DNA of 64,000 nucleotides from Sulfitobacter sp043557345 (GCF_043557345.1 NZ_JBIFFV010000005.1:124001-188000), one strand, 5' to 3'; shown: positions 25,854-34,526, numbered from the stretch's first letter. Program-made: numbers and translations. Notes: generated by a model not told the origin, from the letters alone.

Positions 25854-25867
25854 ACCTTAACGCCGCT
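25854..25867. repeat. 14-bp direct repeat, right copy
   Basis: Identical to 25236-25249; the two copies are 618 bases apart and bracket the transposase-like gene. This copy carries the end of the SDR gene stop codon, and is preceded by a short hairpin (GGTT/AACC at 25844-25856). Confidence 0.7.
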
Positions 25868-26618
25868 ACATTTGCCCGCCGGCGATCTCGATCGACTGGC
25901 CGTTGATGCTCTCGGAGCCGTCGCCAACCAGCCATGCCGCCGCGGCGGCCACTTCCGAAGGCGCGATCAGGCGTTTGTGGCGGTTGGCGTTGACCATGAC
26001 ATCGCGGGCCTTTTCCTCGGACAGCCCGGCGCGTTTAGAGATCGCCTGCGTGTTGCGTGCGATGATCTCGGTGTCGACGTAACCGGGGCAGAGCGCGTTG
26101 AAGGTAAAGGGCTGGCCCATGTAATCTTCGCTGAGCGAGCGGATCAGCCCGATCATCCCGTGTTTCGAGGCCGAGTAGCAGGCCGCCCCCGGCAGGCCGC
26201 GCAGCCCGGCCATGGAGGAGATGGCAATGACCCGGCCCCAATCGGTCTGGCGCATGGATTTCAGGCTCTCGCGGATGGTGAGAAAGGCTCCGTCGAGATT
26301 GGTCGCCATCATGTCGCGCCAAAAATCGAGGTCGGTTTTATGCAGGGACCGGCCCTCGGCCACGCCCGCATTGGCCACGCAGATTTGCACCGGGCCATGG
26401 GCCTCGACCGCGCGGGCGATGGTCTCGGTGACCTGCGCCTCGTCGCGCACGTCCATCGCCATGCCGCTGATGCCATTGCCTGACACGGCGTCGAGCACCT
26501 CCTGCCGCCGCCCGGTGATGGTGACCTTCGCGCCCTTGGCAGCCAAATCCTGCGCGATGGCCAGCCCGATGCCAGTGCCGCCGCCGGTGATGAATGCGTG
26601 TTTGTCTTTCAGTGTCAT
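25866..26618 (-). CDS. Short-chain dehydrogenase/reductase (hydroxyacyl-CoA/hydroxybutyrate dehydrogenase-like)
   Basis: A 250-residue classical SDR that uses NAD(P). The cofactor loop is TGGGTGIG (residues 11-18), the NAG motif is in CVANAGVA, and the catalytic triad is S134/S135, Y148 and K152 (CYSASK). The C-terminus has the CPGYVDTEI segment common to 3-hydroxybutyrate and 3-hydroxyacyl-CoA dehydrogenases. Substrate is not determined by sequence. The start at 26618 has GGGAGG close by; the frame is open further upstream but without SDR homology. It is divergent from the beta-barrel gene. Confidence 0.88.
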   Translation of the reverse strand: MTLKDKHAFITGGGTGIGLAIAQDLAAKGAKVTITGRRQEVLDAVSGNGISGMAMDVRDEAQVTETIARAVEAHGPVQICVANAGVAEGRSLHKTDLDFWRDMMATNLDGAFLTIRESLKSMRQTDWGRVIAISSMAGLRGLPGAACYSASKHGMIGLIRSLSEDYMGQPFTFNALCPGYVDTEIIARNTQAISKRAGLSEEKARDVMVNANRHKRLIAPSEVAAAAAWLVGDGSESINGQSIEIAGGQM

Positions 26619-26853
26619 AAAACCTCCCCTTTGCGGGCAGGGTGGCGCGGCGGGGGCGGCAGTACAATAGGCAGCTTTTGATGACGGGGCGTTACGTGCG
26701 GGGCGGCTGGCATGGCGATAGGCCAAATCTTGCCGCCCGCGATCACATTTGCGGCAGCCTTGCGCCCGACTATTGCAGCGCGGGCCGCCTTGGCGCACTG
26801 GTCGGATGGGTAACCTGATGACAGGGCCATGCCAGAACCATTGGAGCAGTAAA

Positions 26854-27570
26854 ATGAAACATATAGAATTTTCCATTCTCGCCCTTTCCGCAGCCCTCGC
26901 TTTTGGGGCAAGCACCGCGCAGGCGGTCGAAGTGACGGGCGGATCGGTCGGGCTTTCCTATTCCGCATTCGCGGACGACACCGATTTCAGCCGGCTTGGC
27001 CTTGATGGGTCGGTAGAGCTTGGCTTTAACCGCAACCTCAGCCTGCAGTTCGACGCCGGTTACAGCGATTTCGACTTTGTCGACGAAGACAGCCATTTGC
27101 TGGGCCTGCACGGCATTTACCACTGGGACGAAGCAACCTCTTTCGGGGCCTTCTACACCCGCGAGGAAGCCTTGGGCGGAGATGCGGATATCTTGGGTCT
27201 CGAAGCAGGCTATGAAATGCTGGATTGGGACTTCGAAGGCTATCTGGCCCATGTTGATACCGATGCAGGCGACGGCACGCTTGGCGGTATCAAGGCGCGT
27301 TATGCGCTGGCCCAAGGCTTTGGCATCAGCGGCTCCTATGATCGGCTGGGCAGCGATGGCGACGATCTGTCGCGCTTTGCCATGCGGCTCGATCGTGAGG
27401 TTTCCCCGACCACCAATCTGTTCTTGGAAGTCGGGTCTGCCAAGGTGGACGTGGGCAGCGTTAGCGAGTCTGAGCCCTTCGTCGGTCTGGGCGGTGAGAT
27501 CAACTTTGGCGCGGATCGGGGCACTACCTTTGACCAGCGCGGCTTGGCGCGTCTGATCCCCGGTCTTTGA
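26854..27570 (+). CDS. Outer-membrane beta-barrel/porin-like protein
   Basis: A 238-residue exported protein. Residues 1-23 are a signal peptide ending STAQAVE. The rest is alternating amphipathic strands with Gly-aromatic turns (LGFNRNLSLQFDAGYSDFDF, FGISGSYDRLG, PFVGLGGEINFG), typical of an 8-12-stranded outer-membrane barrel. The sequence is acidic. No specific porin family is recognised. Start at 26854 follows TTGGAG. The gap 26619-26853 to the SDR gene has no gene. Confidence 0.75.
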   Translation: MKHIEFSILALSAALAFGASTAQAVEVTGGSVGLSYSAFADDTDFSRLGLDGSVELGFNRNLSLQFDAGYSDFDFVDEDSHLLGLHGIYHWDEATSFGAFYTREEALGGDADILGLEAGYEMLDWDFEGYLAHVDTDAGDGTLGGIKARYALAQGFGISGSYDRLGSDGDDLSRFAMRLDREVSPTTNLFLEVGSAKVDVGSVSESEPFVGLGGEINFGADRGTTFDQRGLARLIPGL

Positions 27571-27633
27571 GCGTTATATATCCGTCGTTTGACGCTTCGG
27601 GATGGCCTTTGGGGCCGTGCCATCGGCGCGGGG

Positions 27634-27649
27634 TAGAACGGCTGTTCTA
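27634..27649. promoter_or_regulatory. Perfect palindrome TAGAAC-N4-GTTCTA upstream of pntA
   Basis: Six-base arms with a GGCT centre, 167 bases before the pntA start and 64 bases after the beta-barrel gene stop. No T-run follows, so it is more like a protein-binding site than a terminator. The core GAAC-N4-GTTC is shared with the site before ivd. Confidence 0.45.
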
Positions 27650-27815
27650 TCTCTGCGCCGAATTCAGCAAACCGTTCTCTCCTTGTCGCGGTGCAGCAAT
27701 TTTGCAGCGTTTCACCCCGCGGTTTGCTTGTACTATTGCTGCGCGCGCGCTATCGCTCTGACTAACAAAGTTGCGCCAGAGCGGCGCGACGGGCCAGCAA
27801 AGGGGGACTCTTGAT

Positions 27816-29390
27816 TTGAAGATCGGGACACCAAAAGAAATATTTGAGGGCGAAAACCGGGTCGCGATGACCCCGGAAAGCGCACTGCAACTGCAAAAGC
27901 TCGGTCATAGCTGCGTCATCGAGACGGGCGCCGGTGCTGCTGCGGGCTTTGACGATGCCGCCTATGAGGCCGCGGGCGTCGAGGTGGTGCAATCCGCCGC
28001 CGCGCTCTATGAGGCCGCCGATGTGGTCGCCAAGGTGCGCCCGCCTTCCGACGACGAGGTCTCACGCCTGCGCGAAGGCCAGACGCTGATCTCCATGTTC
28101 AACCCCGCCGGCAACACCGAGTTGATGGAGGCCGCCGCCGCCAAAGGTGCGACCGTCATGGCGATGGACATGGTGCCGCGTATCAGCCGCGCGCAGAAGA
28201 TGGACGCGCTGTCGTCGATGGCGAACATCGCGGGCTACCGTGCCGTGATTGAGGCAGGCAACAACTTCGGCCGTTTCTTCACCGGGCAGATCACCGCGGC
28301 GGGCAAGGTGCCCCCGGCCAAGGTGCTGGTCGTCGGCGCGGGGGTTGCGGGCCTTGCCGCCATCGGCACGTCAACCTCGCTCGGTGCGATCACGCTGGCC
28401 TTCGACGTGCGCCCCGAAGTGGCCGAACAGGTCGAGAGCATGGGCGCCGAGTTCGTCTATCTCGACTTCGAGGAAGAGCAGCAAGATGGCTCCGCCTCGG
28501 GCGGCTATGCCTCCGTCTCCAGCCCCGAATTCCGTGAAGCACAGCTCGCGAAGTTCCGCGAGTTGGCGCCCGATGTGGACATCGTCATCACCACGGCGCT
28601 GATCCCCAACCGCGAAGCGCCGGAGCTTTGGACCGAGGATATGGTGCAGGCGATGAAGCCGGGCTCGGTGATCGTCGACCTCGCCGCCGAGAAGGGCGGC
28701 AACTGCAAGCTCACCAAGATGGACGAGAAGGTCGTTACCGACAACGGCGTCACCATCATCGGCTACACCGATTTCCCCTCGCGCATGGCGACGCAGGCCT
28801 CGACGCTCTACGCCACCAACATCCGCCACCTGATGGCGGATCTCACGCCCGAGAAGGACGGGGTCATCAACCACGACATGGAAGATGACGTCATCCGCGG
28901 CGCCACTATCACCCATGAGAAGGAAGTGACCTTCCCGCCGCCACCGCCCAAGGTCGCGGCCATCGCGGCGGCGCCGAAGAAGGAAAAGGTCAAGGAGAAG
29001 ACGCCGGAAGAAAAGCGTGCCGAGGAACTGGCGGCCTTCAAGCAGCAGACCAAGAGCCAAGTCACGCTGCTGGCCGTAGGCGCGGCGCTGCTGCTGGGGG
29101 TGGGGCTTGTCGCTCCGGCCAGCTTCATGCAGCACTTTATTGTCTTCGTTCTGGCGGTCTTCGTCGGTTTTCAGGTCATCTGGGGCGTGGCGCACAGCCT
29201 GCATACGCCGCTGATGGCGGTGACCAACGCGATCTCTTCGATCATCATTCTGGGCGCGCTGATGCAGATCGGCTCAGGCTCCTGGCTGGTGATCCTCCTT
29301 GCTGCCCTGTCGGTCTTCATGTGCGGGATCAACATTTTCGGCGGCTTCCTCGTGACACGGCGCATGCTCGCCATGTTCCAGAAATCCTGA
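27816..29390 (+). CDS. pntA: NAD(P) transhydrogenase subunit alpha (PntA)
   Basis: PntA with PntB is the proton-pumping transhydrogenase that makes NADPH from NADH. Residues 1 to about 380 are the NAD(H)-binding dI domain (GTPKEIFEGENRVAMTPESA at the N-terminus, then VLVVGAGVAGLAAIGTS). A Lys/Glu-rich linker follows, then 3-4 membrane helices (about residues 415-520), so alpha1 and alpha2 are fused as in E. coli. The start is TTG at 27816: the family's N-terminal sequence begins exactly there and AGGGGG lies 9 bases upstream. pntB follows 13 bases downstream. The preceding gap 27571-27815 contains only the palindrome above. Confidence 0.95.
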   Translation: MKIGTPKEIFEGENRVAMTPESALQLQKLGHSCVIETGAGAAAGFDDAAYEAAGVEVVQSAAALYEAADVVAKVRPPSDDEVSRLREGQTLISMFNPAGNTELMEAAAAKGATVMAMDMVPRISRAQKMDALSSMANIAGYRAVIEAGNNFGRFFTGQITAAGKVPPAKVLVVGAGVAGLAAIGTSTSLGAITLAFDVRPEVAEQVESMGAEFVYLDFEEEQQDGSASGGYASVSSPEFREAQLAKFRELAPDVDIVITTALIPNREAPELWTEDMVQAMKPGSVIVDLAAEKGGNCKLTKMDEKVVTDNGVTIIGYTDFPSRMATQASTLYATNIRHLMADLTPEKDGVINHDMEDDVIRGATITHEKEVTFPPPPPKVAAIAAAPKKEKVKEKTPEEKRAEELAAFKQQTKSQVTLLAVGAALLLGVGLVAPASFMQHFIVFVLAVFVGFQVIWGVAHSLHTPLMAVTNAISSIIILGALMQIGSGSWLVILLAALSVFMCGINIFGGFLVTRRMLAMFQKS

Positions 29391-29403
29391 AGGAGCGCGC
29401 AAC

Positions 29404-30837
29404 ATGGAATACGGATTCACGACAGCGGCCTATGTGGTCGCAGCGGTTCTCTTCATCCTGTCGCTCGGCGGTCTGTCGGGGCAGGAGAGCGCGAAACGTG
29501 CGGTGTGGTATGGTATCGCCGGCATGGCGCTGGCGGTCATCGCCACGCTGATCGGGCCGGGGGCGGGGCTGTGGCTCCTCTCGCTGATCCTGATCGCCGC
29601 CGGTGGTGCCATCGGCTACCAGCTGGCCACCCGCGTGCAGATGACGCAGATGCCCGAGCTTGTCGCGGCGATGCACAGCCTCGTAGGCCTTGCCGCCGTT
29701 TTCGTGGGCTACAACGCCCATATCGAACTGGGCAACGTGCTGGCGATGGACGACGTGGCGCGCAAGGCGACCGAAGGCTTCGCGGCGCTGCTGGCCAAGA
29801 AGGACAGCGTCGAGATCGCCATCCTGCGGGTCGAGCTGTTCCTCGGCGTCTTCATCGGTGCCGTGACCTTCACCGGCTCGGTTATCGCCTATGGCAAGCT
29901 CGCGGGTCGCGTCAGCTCTGCGGCGACGAAACTGCCGGGCGGTCACCTGCTCAATGCAGTTGCGGCGGTGATCTCGCTGCTCTGCCTGATCTGGTACTTC
30001 AACACCGGGGGCTTCCTGCCGCTGTTTGTCATGACGCTGGCAGCGCTCTTCATCGGCTATCACCTGATCATGGGCATCGGCGGTGCGGACATGCCGGTGG
30101 TTGTCTCGATGCTGAACAGCTACTCGGGCTGGGCCGCGGCGGCGATCGGCTTCTCGCTTGGCAACGATCTTCTGATCGTGGTCGGCGCGCTGGTTGGCTC
30201 CTCGGGTGCGATCCTCAGCTACATCATGTGCAAGGCGATGAACCGCTCCTTCATCAGCGTGATCCTCGGCGGCTTCGGCGGTACCTCTGGCCCCGCGATG
30301 GAAGTCGAGGGCGAGCAGGTGGCGATCGAGGCCGACGGTGTGGCGCAGGCGCTCAACGAGGCCGACAGCGTCATCATCATCCCCGGCTACGGCATGGCGG
30401 TGGCACAGGCGCAAGGTGCGGTCAGCGATCTGGTCAAGAAACTGCGCGCCAAGGGCAAGAACGTCCGTTTCGCCATCCACCCGGTGGCGGGCCGTCTGCC
30501 CGGGCACATGAACGTTCTGCTGGCCGAGGCAAAGGTGCCCTATGACATCGTGATGGAGATGGAGGAGATCAACGACGACTTCCCCGATACCGACGTTGCC
30601 ATCGTCATCGGCTCCAACGACATCGTGAACCCCGCCGCACAGGACGATCCCAACAGCCCCATCGCCGGCATGCCGGTGCTGGAATGCTGGAAAGCGAAGA
30701 CCGTGATCGTCTCCAAACGCGGGCAGGGCACGGGCTATTCCGGCATCGAGAACCCGCTGTTCTTTAAGGAGAACACGCGCATGTTCTACGGTGACGCGAA
30801 GGCGAGCCTCGACAAGCTGCTGCCGCTGATCGACTGA
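29404..30837 (+). CDS. pntB: NAD(P) transhydrogenase subunit beta (PntB)
   Basis: A 477-residue membrane protein. The first 270 residues hold about nine membrane helices. The C-terminal dIII domain binds NADP(H): VIIIPGYGMAVAQAQGAV, FAIHPVAGRLPGHMNVLLAEA, IVIGSNDIVNPAA and the lid sequence SKRGQGTGYSGIENPLF. It is co-transcribed with pntA. Three hairpins follow the stop, the last a good terminator. Confidence 0.97.
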   Translation: MEYGFTTAAYVVAAVLFILSLGGLSGQESAKRAVWYGIAGMALAVIATLIGPGAGLWLLSLILIAAGGAIGYQLATRVQMTQMPELVAAMHSLVGLAAVFVGYNAHIELGNVLAMDDVARKATEGFAALLAKKDSVEIAILRVELFLGVFIGAVTFTGSVIAYGKLAGRVSSAATKLPGGHLLNAVAAVISLLCLIWYFNTGGFLPLFVMTLAALFIGYHLIMGIGGADMPVVVSMLNSYSGWAAAAIGFSLGNDLLIVVGALVGSSGAILSYIMCKAMNRSFISVILGGFGGTSGPAMEVEGEQVAIEADGVAQALNEADSVIIIPGYGMAVAQAQGAVSDLVKKLRAKGKNVRFAIHPVAGRLPGHMNVLLAEAKVPYDIVMEMEEINDDFPDTDVAIVIGSNDIVNPAAQDDPNSPIAGMPVLECWKAKTVIVSKRGQGTGYSGIENPLFFKENTRMFYGDAKASLDKLLPLID

Positions 30838-30838
30838 C

Positions 30839-30885
30839 GTTTTCTTTCAAAGAAAACGGCAGGGAATTTTTGAAAAATTCCCTGC
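30839..30885. repeat. Two perfect AT-containing palindromes after pntB
   Basis: The first arm pair (GTTTTCTTT/AAAGAAAAC, 30839-30857) and the second (GCAGGGAATTTTT with GAAAAATTCCCTGC, 30859-30885) sit back to back after the pntB stop. They lack a T-run of their own and look like a repetitive intergenic palindromic unit. Confidence 0.55.
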
Positions 30886-30896
30886 ACAGCCCTCAA

Positions 30897-30932
30897 AGCG
30901 CCCCGCCGGAAACGGTGGGGCGTTTGCCGTTT
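30897..30932 (+). terminator. Terminator after pntAB
   Basis: A 10-bp GC stem (CGCCCCGCCG at 30899-30908 with CGGTGGGGCG at 30913-30922) with a GAAA loop, followed by TTTGCCGTTTT. Confidence 0.7.
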
Positions 30933-31050
30933 TGGCCAGCGGTATACTTCGGTATGCATCAAGTGATTGAAATGGCTTCACTTTTCTCTGTTATTCGACG
31001 GCAATGACGCTATTCTCGGCGGAATACACTCCCCAACTGCGGACCCCGTC

Positions 31051-32319
31051 ATGGCCCCGATCAAAGACCACCCCCAGCGGCTTGCCCTTACCGGCGAAAT
31101 GCACGCGCGCCCTTTTCCGCAACTCGCCGCGCCCTCGCGGGTGGCCTTTCTGGCGGTGAAACTATCGGCGGATGCCACGCCACAGGCCGAGTTGAACGCG
31201 CTGTTGGCCCATTACGGCGCCCCACGCGCCGATGCGGCGGCCACGCATTATTACGGAGAGATGGGCCGCTTCACCCTGAAATGGGAGCAGCATACCGAGT
31301 TCGTTACCTATACGGTCATTGCCCCCTCGGGCCGAAGCCTGCCCTTTGCCGCCACGGATTTCGACGCTTTTCCAGAGGATTGGCTGGCCGAGGTGCAGGG
31401 GGAGCGGATCACCTCCGCCCTGCTTACGGTGCTGCCGAAGCCGGAAGCCGACGATGAGATCGCGGCGCATTTGCAGGACTGGTTCGTGCCCGAAAGCCTT
31501 GCGGTGGCGGAGGTGCTGGATGGGGCGGCGGTGGTGGCCAGCGACTTTCGGATCGACCCCGCAGGCCATCTGCGCCTTGCGCTTTTCACCGATGCGACGA
31601 CCGGCCAGCGGCGGATTGGGCGGATCGTGCAGCGGCTCTGCGAGATCGAGACCTATAAGGCGATGGCGATGCTGGGGTTCATGCAGGCGCGCGACATGGC
31701 CGCGGCGTTGAACGATCTGGATGGGCAGCTCTCGACCCTCATGGGGGCGATGCGCAGCGGGGCGGGCACGGCGGCTGAGGAAACGCTGCACGCGCTCCTG
31801 GATGTCTCGGTCGCGCTGGAGGCGCTGACGGCGGAAACCGCCTATCGTTTCGCCGCCACGGGGGCATATGAGGCCATCGTCTATGAACGTATCTCCGCCC
31901 TGCGTGAGGCGCGTTTTCTGGGGCGGCAGGGCTTTGGCGAGTTCATGATGCGCCGCTATGCGCCCGCGATGCGCACGGTCAAATCGACCGAGACACGCCT
32001 GCAAACCCTCGCCGCGCGGGCACTGCGGGCCGCGGATCTTCTGCGGACGCGGGTGGATGTCGAACGCTCGGCCCAGAACCAAGCGATCCTTGCCAGTATG
32101 GACCGCCGCGCCGACCTGCAACTGCGCCTGCAACATACCGTAGAGGGGCTGTCGGTCGTGGCAATCAGCTATTACGCGGTGTCGCTGGCGGGCTATCTGC
32201 TCTACCCGCTGGCCGCGTCGCTGGGGGTCAGCAAGGGGCTGCTGACGGCCGCCGTTACGCTGCCGGTTGTGTTTGGCGTGTGGTGGATGCTGCGCCGTCT
32301 GCGGCGGAAGATCGGCTGA
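31051..32319 (+). CDS. DUF3422 family membrane-anchored protein
   Basis: A 422-residue protein of the DUF3422 family: DHPQRLALTGEMHARPFP at the N-terminus, FTLKWEQHTEFVTYTV and the helical TYRFAATGAYEAIVYER-like middle are typical. Two membrane helices close the protein (about residues 366-412), leaving the large N-terminal part in the cytoplasm. Function is unknown. The start at 31051 fits the family N-terminus; an upstream frame from 30967 is not supported. Its last 65 bases overlap the convergent YeeE gene. Confidence 0.85.
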   Translation: MAPIKDHPQRLALTGEMHARPFPQLAAPSRVAFLAVKLSADATPQAELNALLAHYGAPRADAAATHYYGEMGRFTLKWEQHTEFVTYTVIAPSGRSLPFAATDFDAFPEDWLAEVQGERITSALLTVLPKPEADDEIAAHLQDWFVPESLAVAEVLDGAAVVASDFRIDPAGHLRLALFTDATTGQRRIGRIVQRLCEIETYKAMAMLGFMQARDMAAALNDLDGQLSTLMGAMRSGAGTAAEETLHALLDVSVALEALTAETAYRFAATGAYEAIVYERISALREARFLGRQGFGEFMMRRYAPAMRTVKSTETRLQTLAARALRAADLLRTRVDVERSAQNQAILASMDRRADLQLRLQHTVEGLSVVAISYYAVSLAGYLLYPLAASLGVSKGLLTAAVTLPVVFGVWWMLRRLRRKIG

Positions 32320-33328
32320 GCAGCGCCTGCATGGCCATGCCGCCCAAAGCGATCATCACAGTGGCTTCGATGGCCGCGACCGAAAGGGTCGGCACCCCGG
32401 AGAGCCCTGCGCCCAAGGTGCAGCCACCGGCCAAGACGCCGCCCACGCCCATCATGGCGGCCCCGGTCAGGTAGCGCCCGGTCTGGCGGGGGGCGTCAAA
32501 GCTCTGCCACTGAAACTCCCGCGCGACGAGGCTGGCGGTCAACGCGCCGACAAAGACACCGCCCAAGAGCCCAGTGCCAAAGCCCGCGGGGATCGAACTG
32601 CTGGCGATGGTCCAGAACAGCGTATCGGCAGAGGGGGAGGTGAAACTAAGGCTTTCCATCGCAATCGGGTCGAATTCATCAAGCAGGATGAACCCGGTGC
32701 CCACCCATGCGGCGGGGACCAAGAGACCGATCAGCGCCGCCATCGCCAGTTGCCCCGCACGGTTGCCCGAGCGCAGCGCATAGGCCAGCGCCGCCACGGC
32801 GATCACACCGGCCCAGAGCAGCGCACCGCCGGGCAGGGCGGCGAGGCTCACGTTCTCTCCCATATCCACGGTGACAGAGCCGAGCGCCACGCGCAGCGGT
32901 GCCAAGACGCCCTTCAGCGTCGCATGGGCCACCACGGCAAAGACCAGCACCACCAGCGCCGCGCGCAGGTTGCCGCCGCCGGTCAGCACCGTAAGGCGCG
33001 AGATGCAACCGCGTGTCAGCACCATGCCCGCGCCAAACAGCAGCCCGCCGATGCCAATCGCCAGAAACGGCACTTCAGAAGCCATGAAACGATGCGCGTC
33101 AAAACTGATCCACCCGGCGGCCACGGCGGCCTGCGTGCCGATCACCGCGAGCGCCAGGGCGGTCAGCCAGATGCCAAGCGCTTGGCGTCGGTCTTCACCC
33201 ACAAGGCTCCGGCGAAAGCAAAACCGCGTGCGCTGCGCCAGCACGCCAAACGCCAGCCCGATGAGGGCCGCCAGCAGAACGGACGCCTCTTTTGCTGTCG
33301 TCTCTTCAAAGCCGAAAGACTCAAACAT
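32255..33328 (-). CDS. YeeE/YedE family sulfur-compound transporter
   Basis: A 357-residue membrane protein with about 9-10 helices. The family's cysteine motifs are present: QRTRFCFRRSL near the start, VLTRGCISRLTVLTGGGNLR in the middle and VLAGGCTLGAGLSG in the second half, matching the cysteine relay of thiosulfate importer TsuA/YeeE. Substrate may be thiosulfate or a similar sulfur species. The start at 33328 gives the family N-terminus. A long inverted repeat lies in its leader (next entry). No rhodanese or TusA gene is adjacent. Confidence 0.9.
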   Translation of the reverse strand: MFESFGFEETTAKEASVLLAALIGLAFGVLAQRTRFCFRRSLVGEDRRQALGIWLTALALAVIGTQAAVAAGWISFDAHRFMASEVPFLAIGIGGLLFGAGMVLTRGCISRLTVLTGGGNLRAALVVLVFAVVAHATLKGVLAPLRVALGSVTVDMGENVSLAALPGGALLWAGVIAVAALAYALRSGNRAGQLAMAALIGLLVPAAWVGTGFILLDEFDPIAMESLSFTSPSADTLFWTIASSSIPAGFGTGLLGGVFVGALTASLVAREFQWQSFDAPRQTGRYLTGAAMMGVGGVLAGGCTLGAGLSGVPTLSVAAIEATVMIALGGMAMQALLSRSSAADGAASTTRQTQPAA

Positions 33329-33343
33329 CGCGAAAACCCTCAA

Positions 33344-33437
33344 AAACGGAATTATTTCCCATTTGGAGCGGGCGCGGGTCACAATCAAGTGAAAGCGTAC
33401 AGGGCCGACCCCCGGAGGGGTGAAATAAATTCCGTTT
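33344..33437. repeat. Long inverted repeat in the yeeE leader
   Basis: AAACGGAATTATTTC at 33344-33358 is the reverse complement of 33422-33437 apart from one extra A. The 63-base space between is GC-rich. Each arm contains a GGAA-N4-5-TTCC-like core. It may be a pair of operator sites or a long-range mRNA stem upstream of yeeE. Confidence 0.6.
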
Positions 33438-33483
33438 CGATGGCGAAAGCGGCGACGCTGTTCACCCTGCGTCAAAGGGCGCG

Positions 33484-33518
33484 AAACAATCGGCCCCTGC
33501 CACAGGGGGCGGGGGCCG
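33484..33518 (-). terminator. Terminator-like hairpin after the ABC permease gene
   Basis: Read on the minus strand: CGGCCCC, 14-base loop, GGGGCCG, then ATTGTTT. It follows the last gene of the binding-protein/permease operon by about 18 bases. Confidence 0.5.
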
Positions 33519-33535
33519 GTCGGTCCTTATTTTGC

Positions 33536-34526
33536 TCAGCGCCCGCGAATGCGCGGGTCCAGCGCGTCGCGCAGACCGTCGCCGAGGTAGTTCACCGCCA
33601 GCACCGTCAGCGAGATCGCGATGCCCGGCAGCATCACCCGCTCGGGGAACTCCTGCATCCGGTCCACGGCATCGGCCAATTGCTTGCCCCATGTCGGGAA
33701 GTCCGAGGGGAAACCGACGCCGAGGAAGCTTAGCGCGCTCTCGGTGATGATCGCGGTCGCGAGGCCCAGGGTGGCCGAGACCATGATCGGCGAGATCACG
33801 TTGGGCAGTAGGTGCCGACGAATGATCTTGCCCGGCGTGGTGCCGATGGAACGGGCGGCGAGGATGAACTCACGCTCTTTCAGCGCCAGAATGTCGCCGC
33901 GCACGATCCGCGCGGTTTGCATCCACGAGGTTAGGCTGATGACCGAGACGATGAGGATAAACATGCCGCCCTCCGGCCCGAACTGCGCCCGCAGCGGTTG
34001 GCCGAAGAGGGTCACCGCGAGCAGGACCAGCGGCAGGATCGGCAGGCTGAGGATCAGGTCCGTGAAGCGCATCAGCCAGAAATCCATACGTTTGAAAAAG
34101 CCCGAGAGCACGCCCACGGCGGTGCCGATGATCAGCGCCAGCGCCATCGCCATCCAGCCCACGGCCATTGACACGCGACCGCCAAAGAGCATCTGCGCAA
34201 GGATGTCGCGCCCCAATTGGTCGGTGCCGAAGGGATGCGCCCAGCCCGCCTTGGCATCGCCGTCCCACAGCAGGTTGTAGATCGGCCGCCAGTTCTTGTT
34301 GCGGATGTCCAGCTTCTTGGCGTCGATGTCCCACAGATAGGGGCCAAAGATCACGGCCAGCGTGATGAAGATCAGGAAGCCGCCGCCAAAAAGCGCGCCC
34401 TTGTGCTTGCGGAACTGGTCCCAAACGTCGCGCCATTGGCTGCGCGGCGGTTTTTGCGGGCCCTTGTCTTGCAGGGCCTTCATGAATTCGAGGTCGGCTT
34501 CGACCGGGCTTGCGGGAATGGGTTGC

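Noticed and set aside
25105..25867. A complete insertion sequence around the Y1 transposase relative
   Set aside because: There are no terminal inverted repeats of IS type, no second gene such as TnpB, and the enzyme seems catalytically altered; the 14-bp repeats alone do not define an IS.
27634..27649. SOS (LexA) box because of GAAC-N4-GTTC
   Set aside because: That spacing is the Gram-positive type. Alphaproteobacterial LexA sites are GTTC-N7-GTTC, and the neighbouring genes (pntAB, ivd) are not SOS genes.
27571..27815. A short coding frame (27567-27761) before pntA
   Set aside because: It has no ribosome site, its composition (Cys/Arg/Ala) is unlike the neighbours, and it runs through the palindrome and the likely promoter region.
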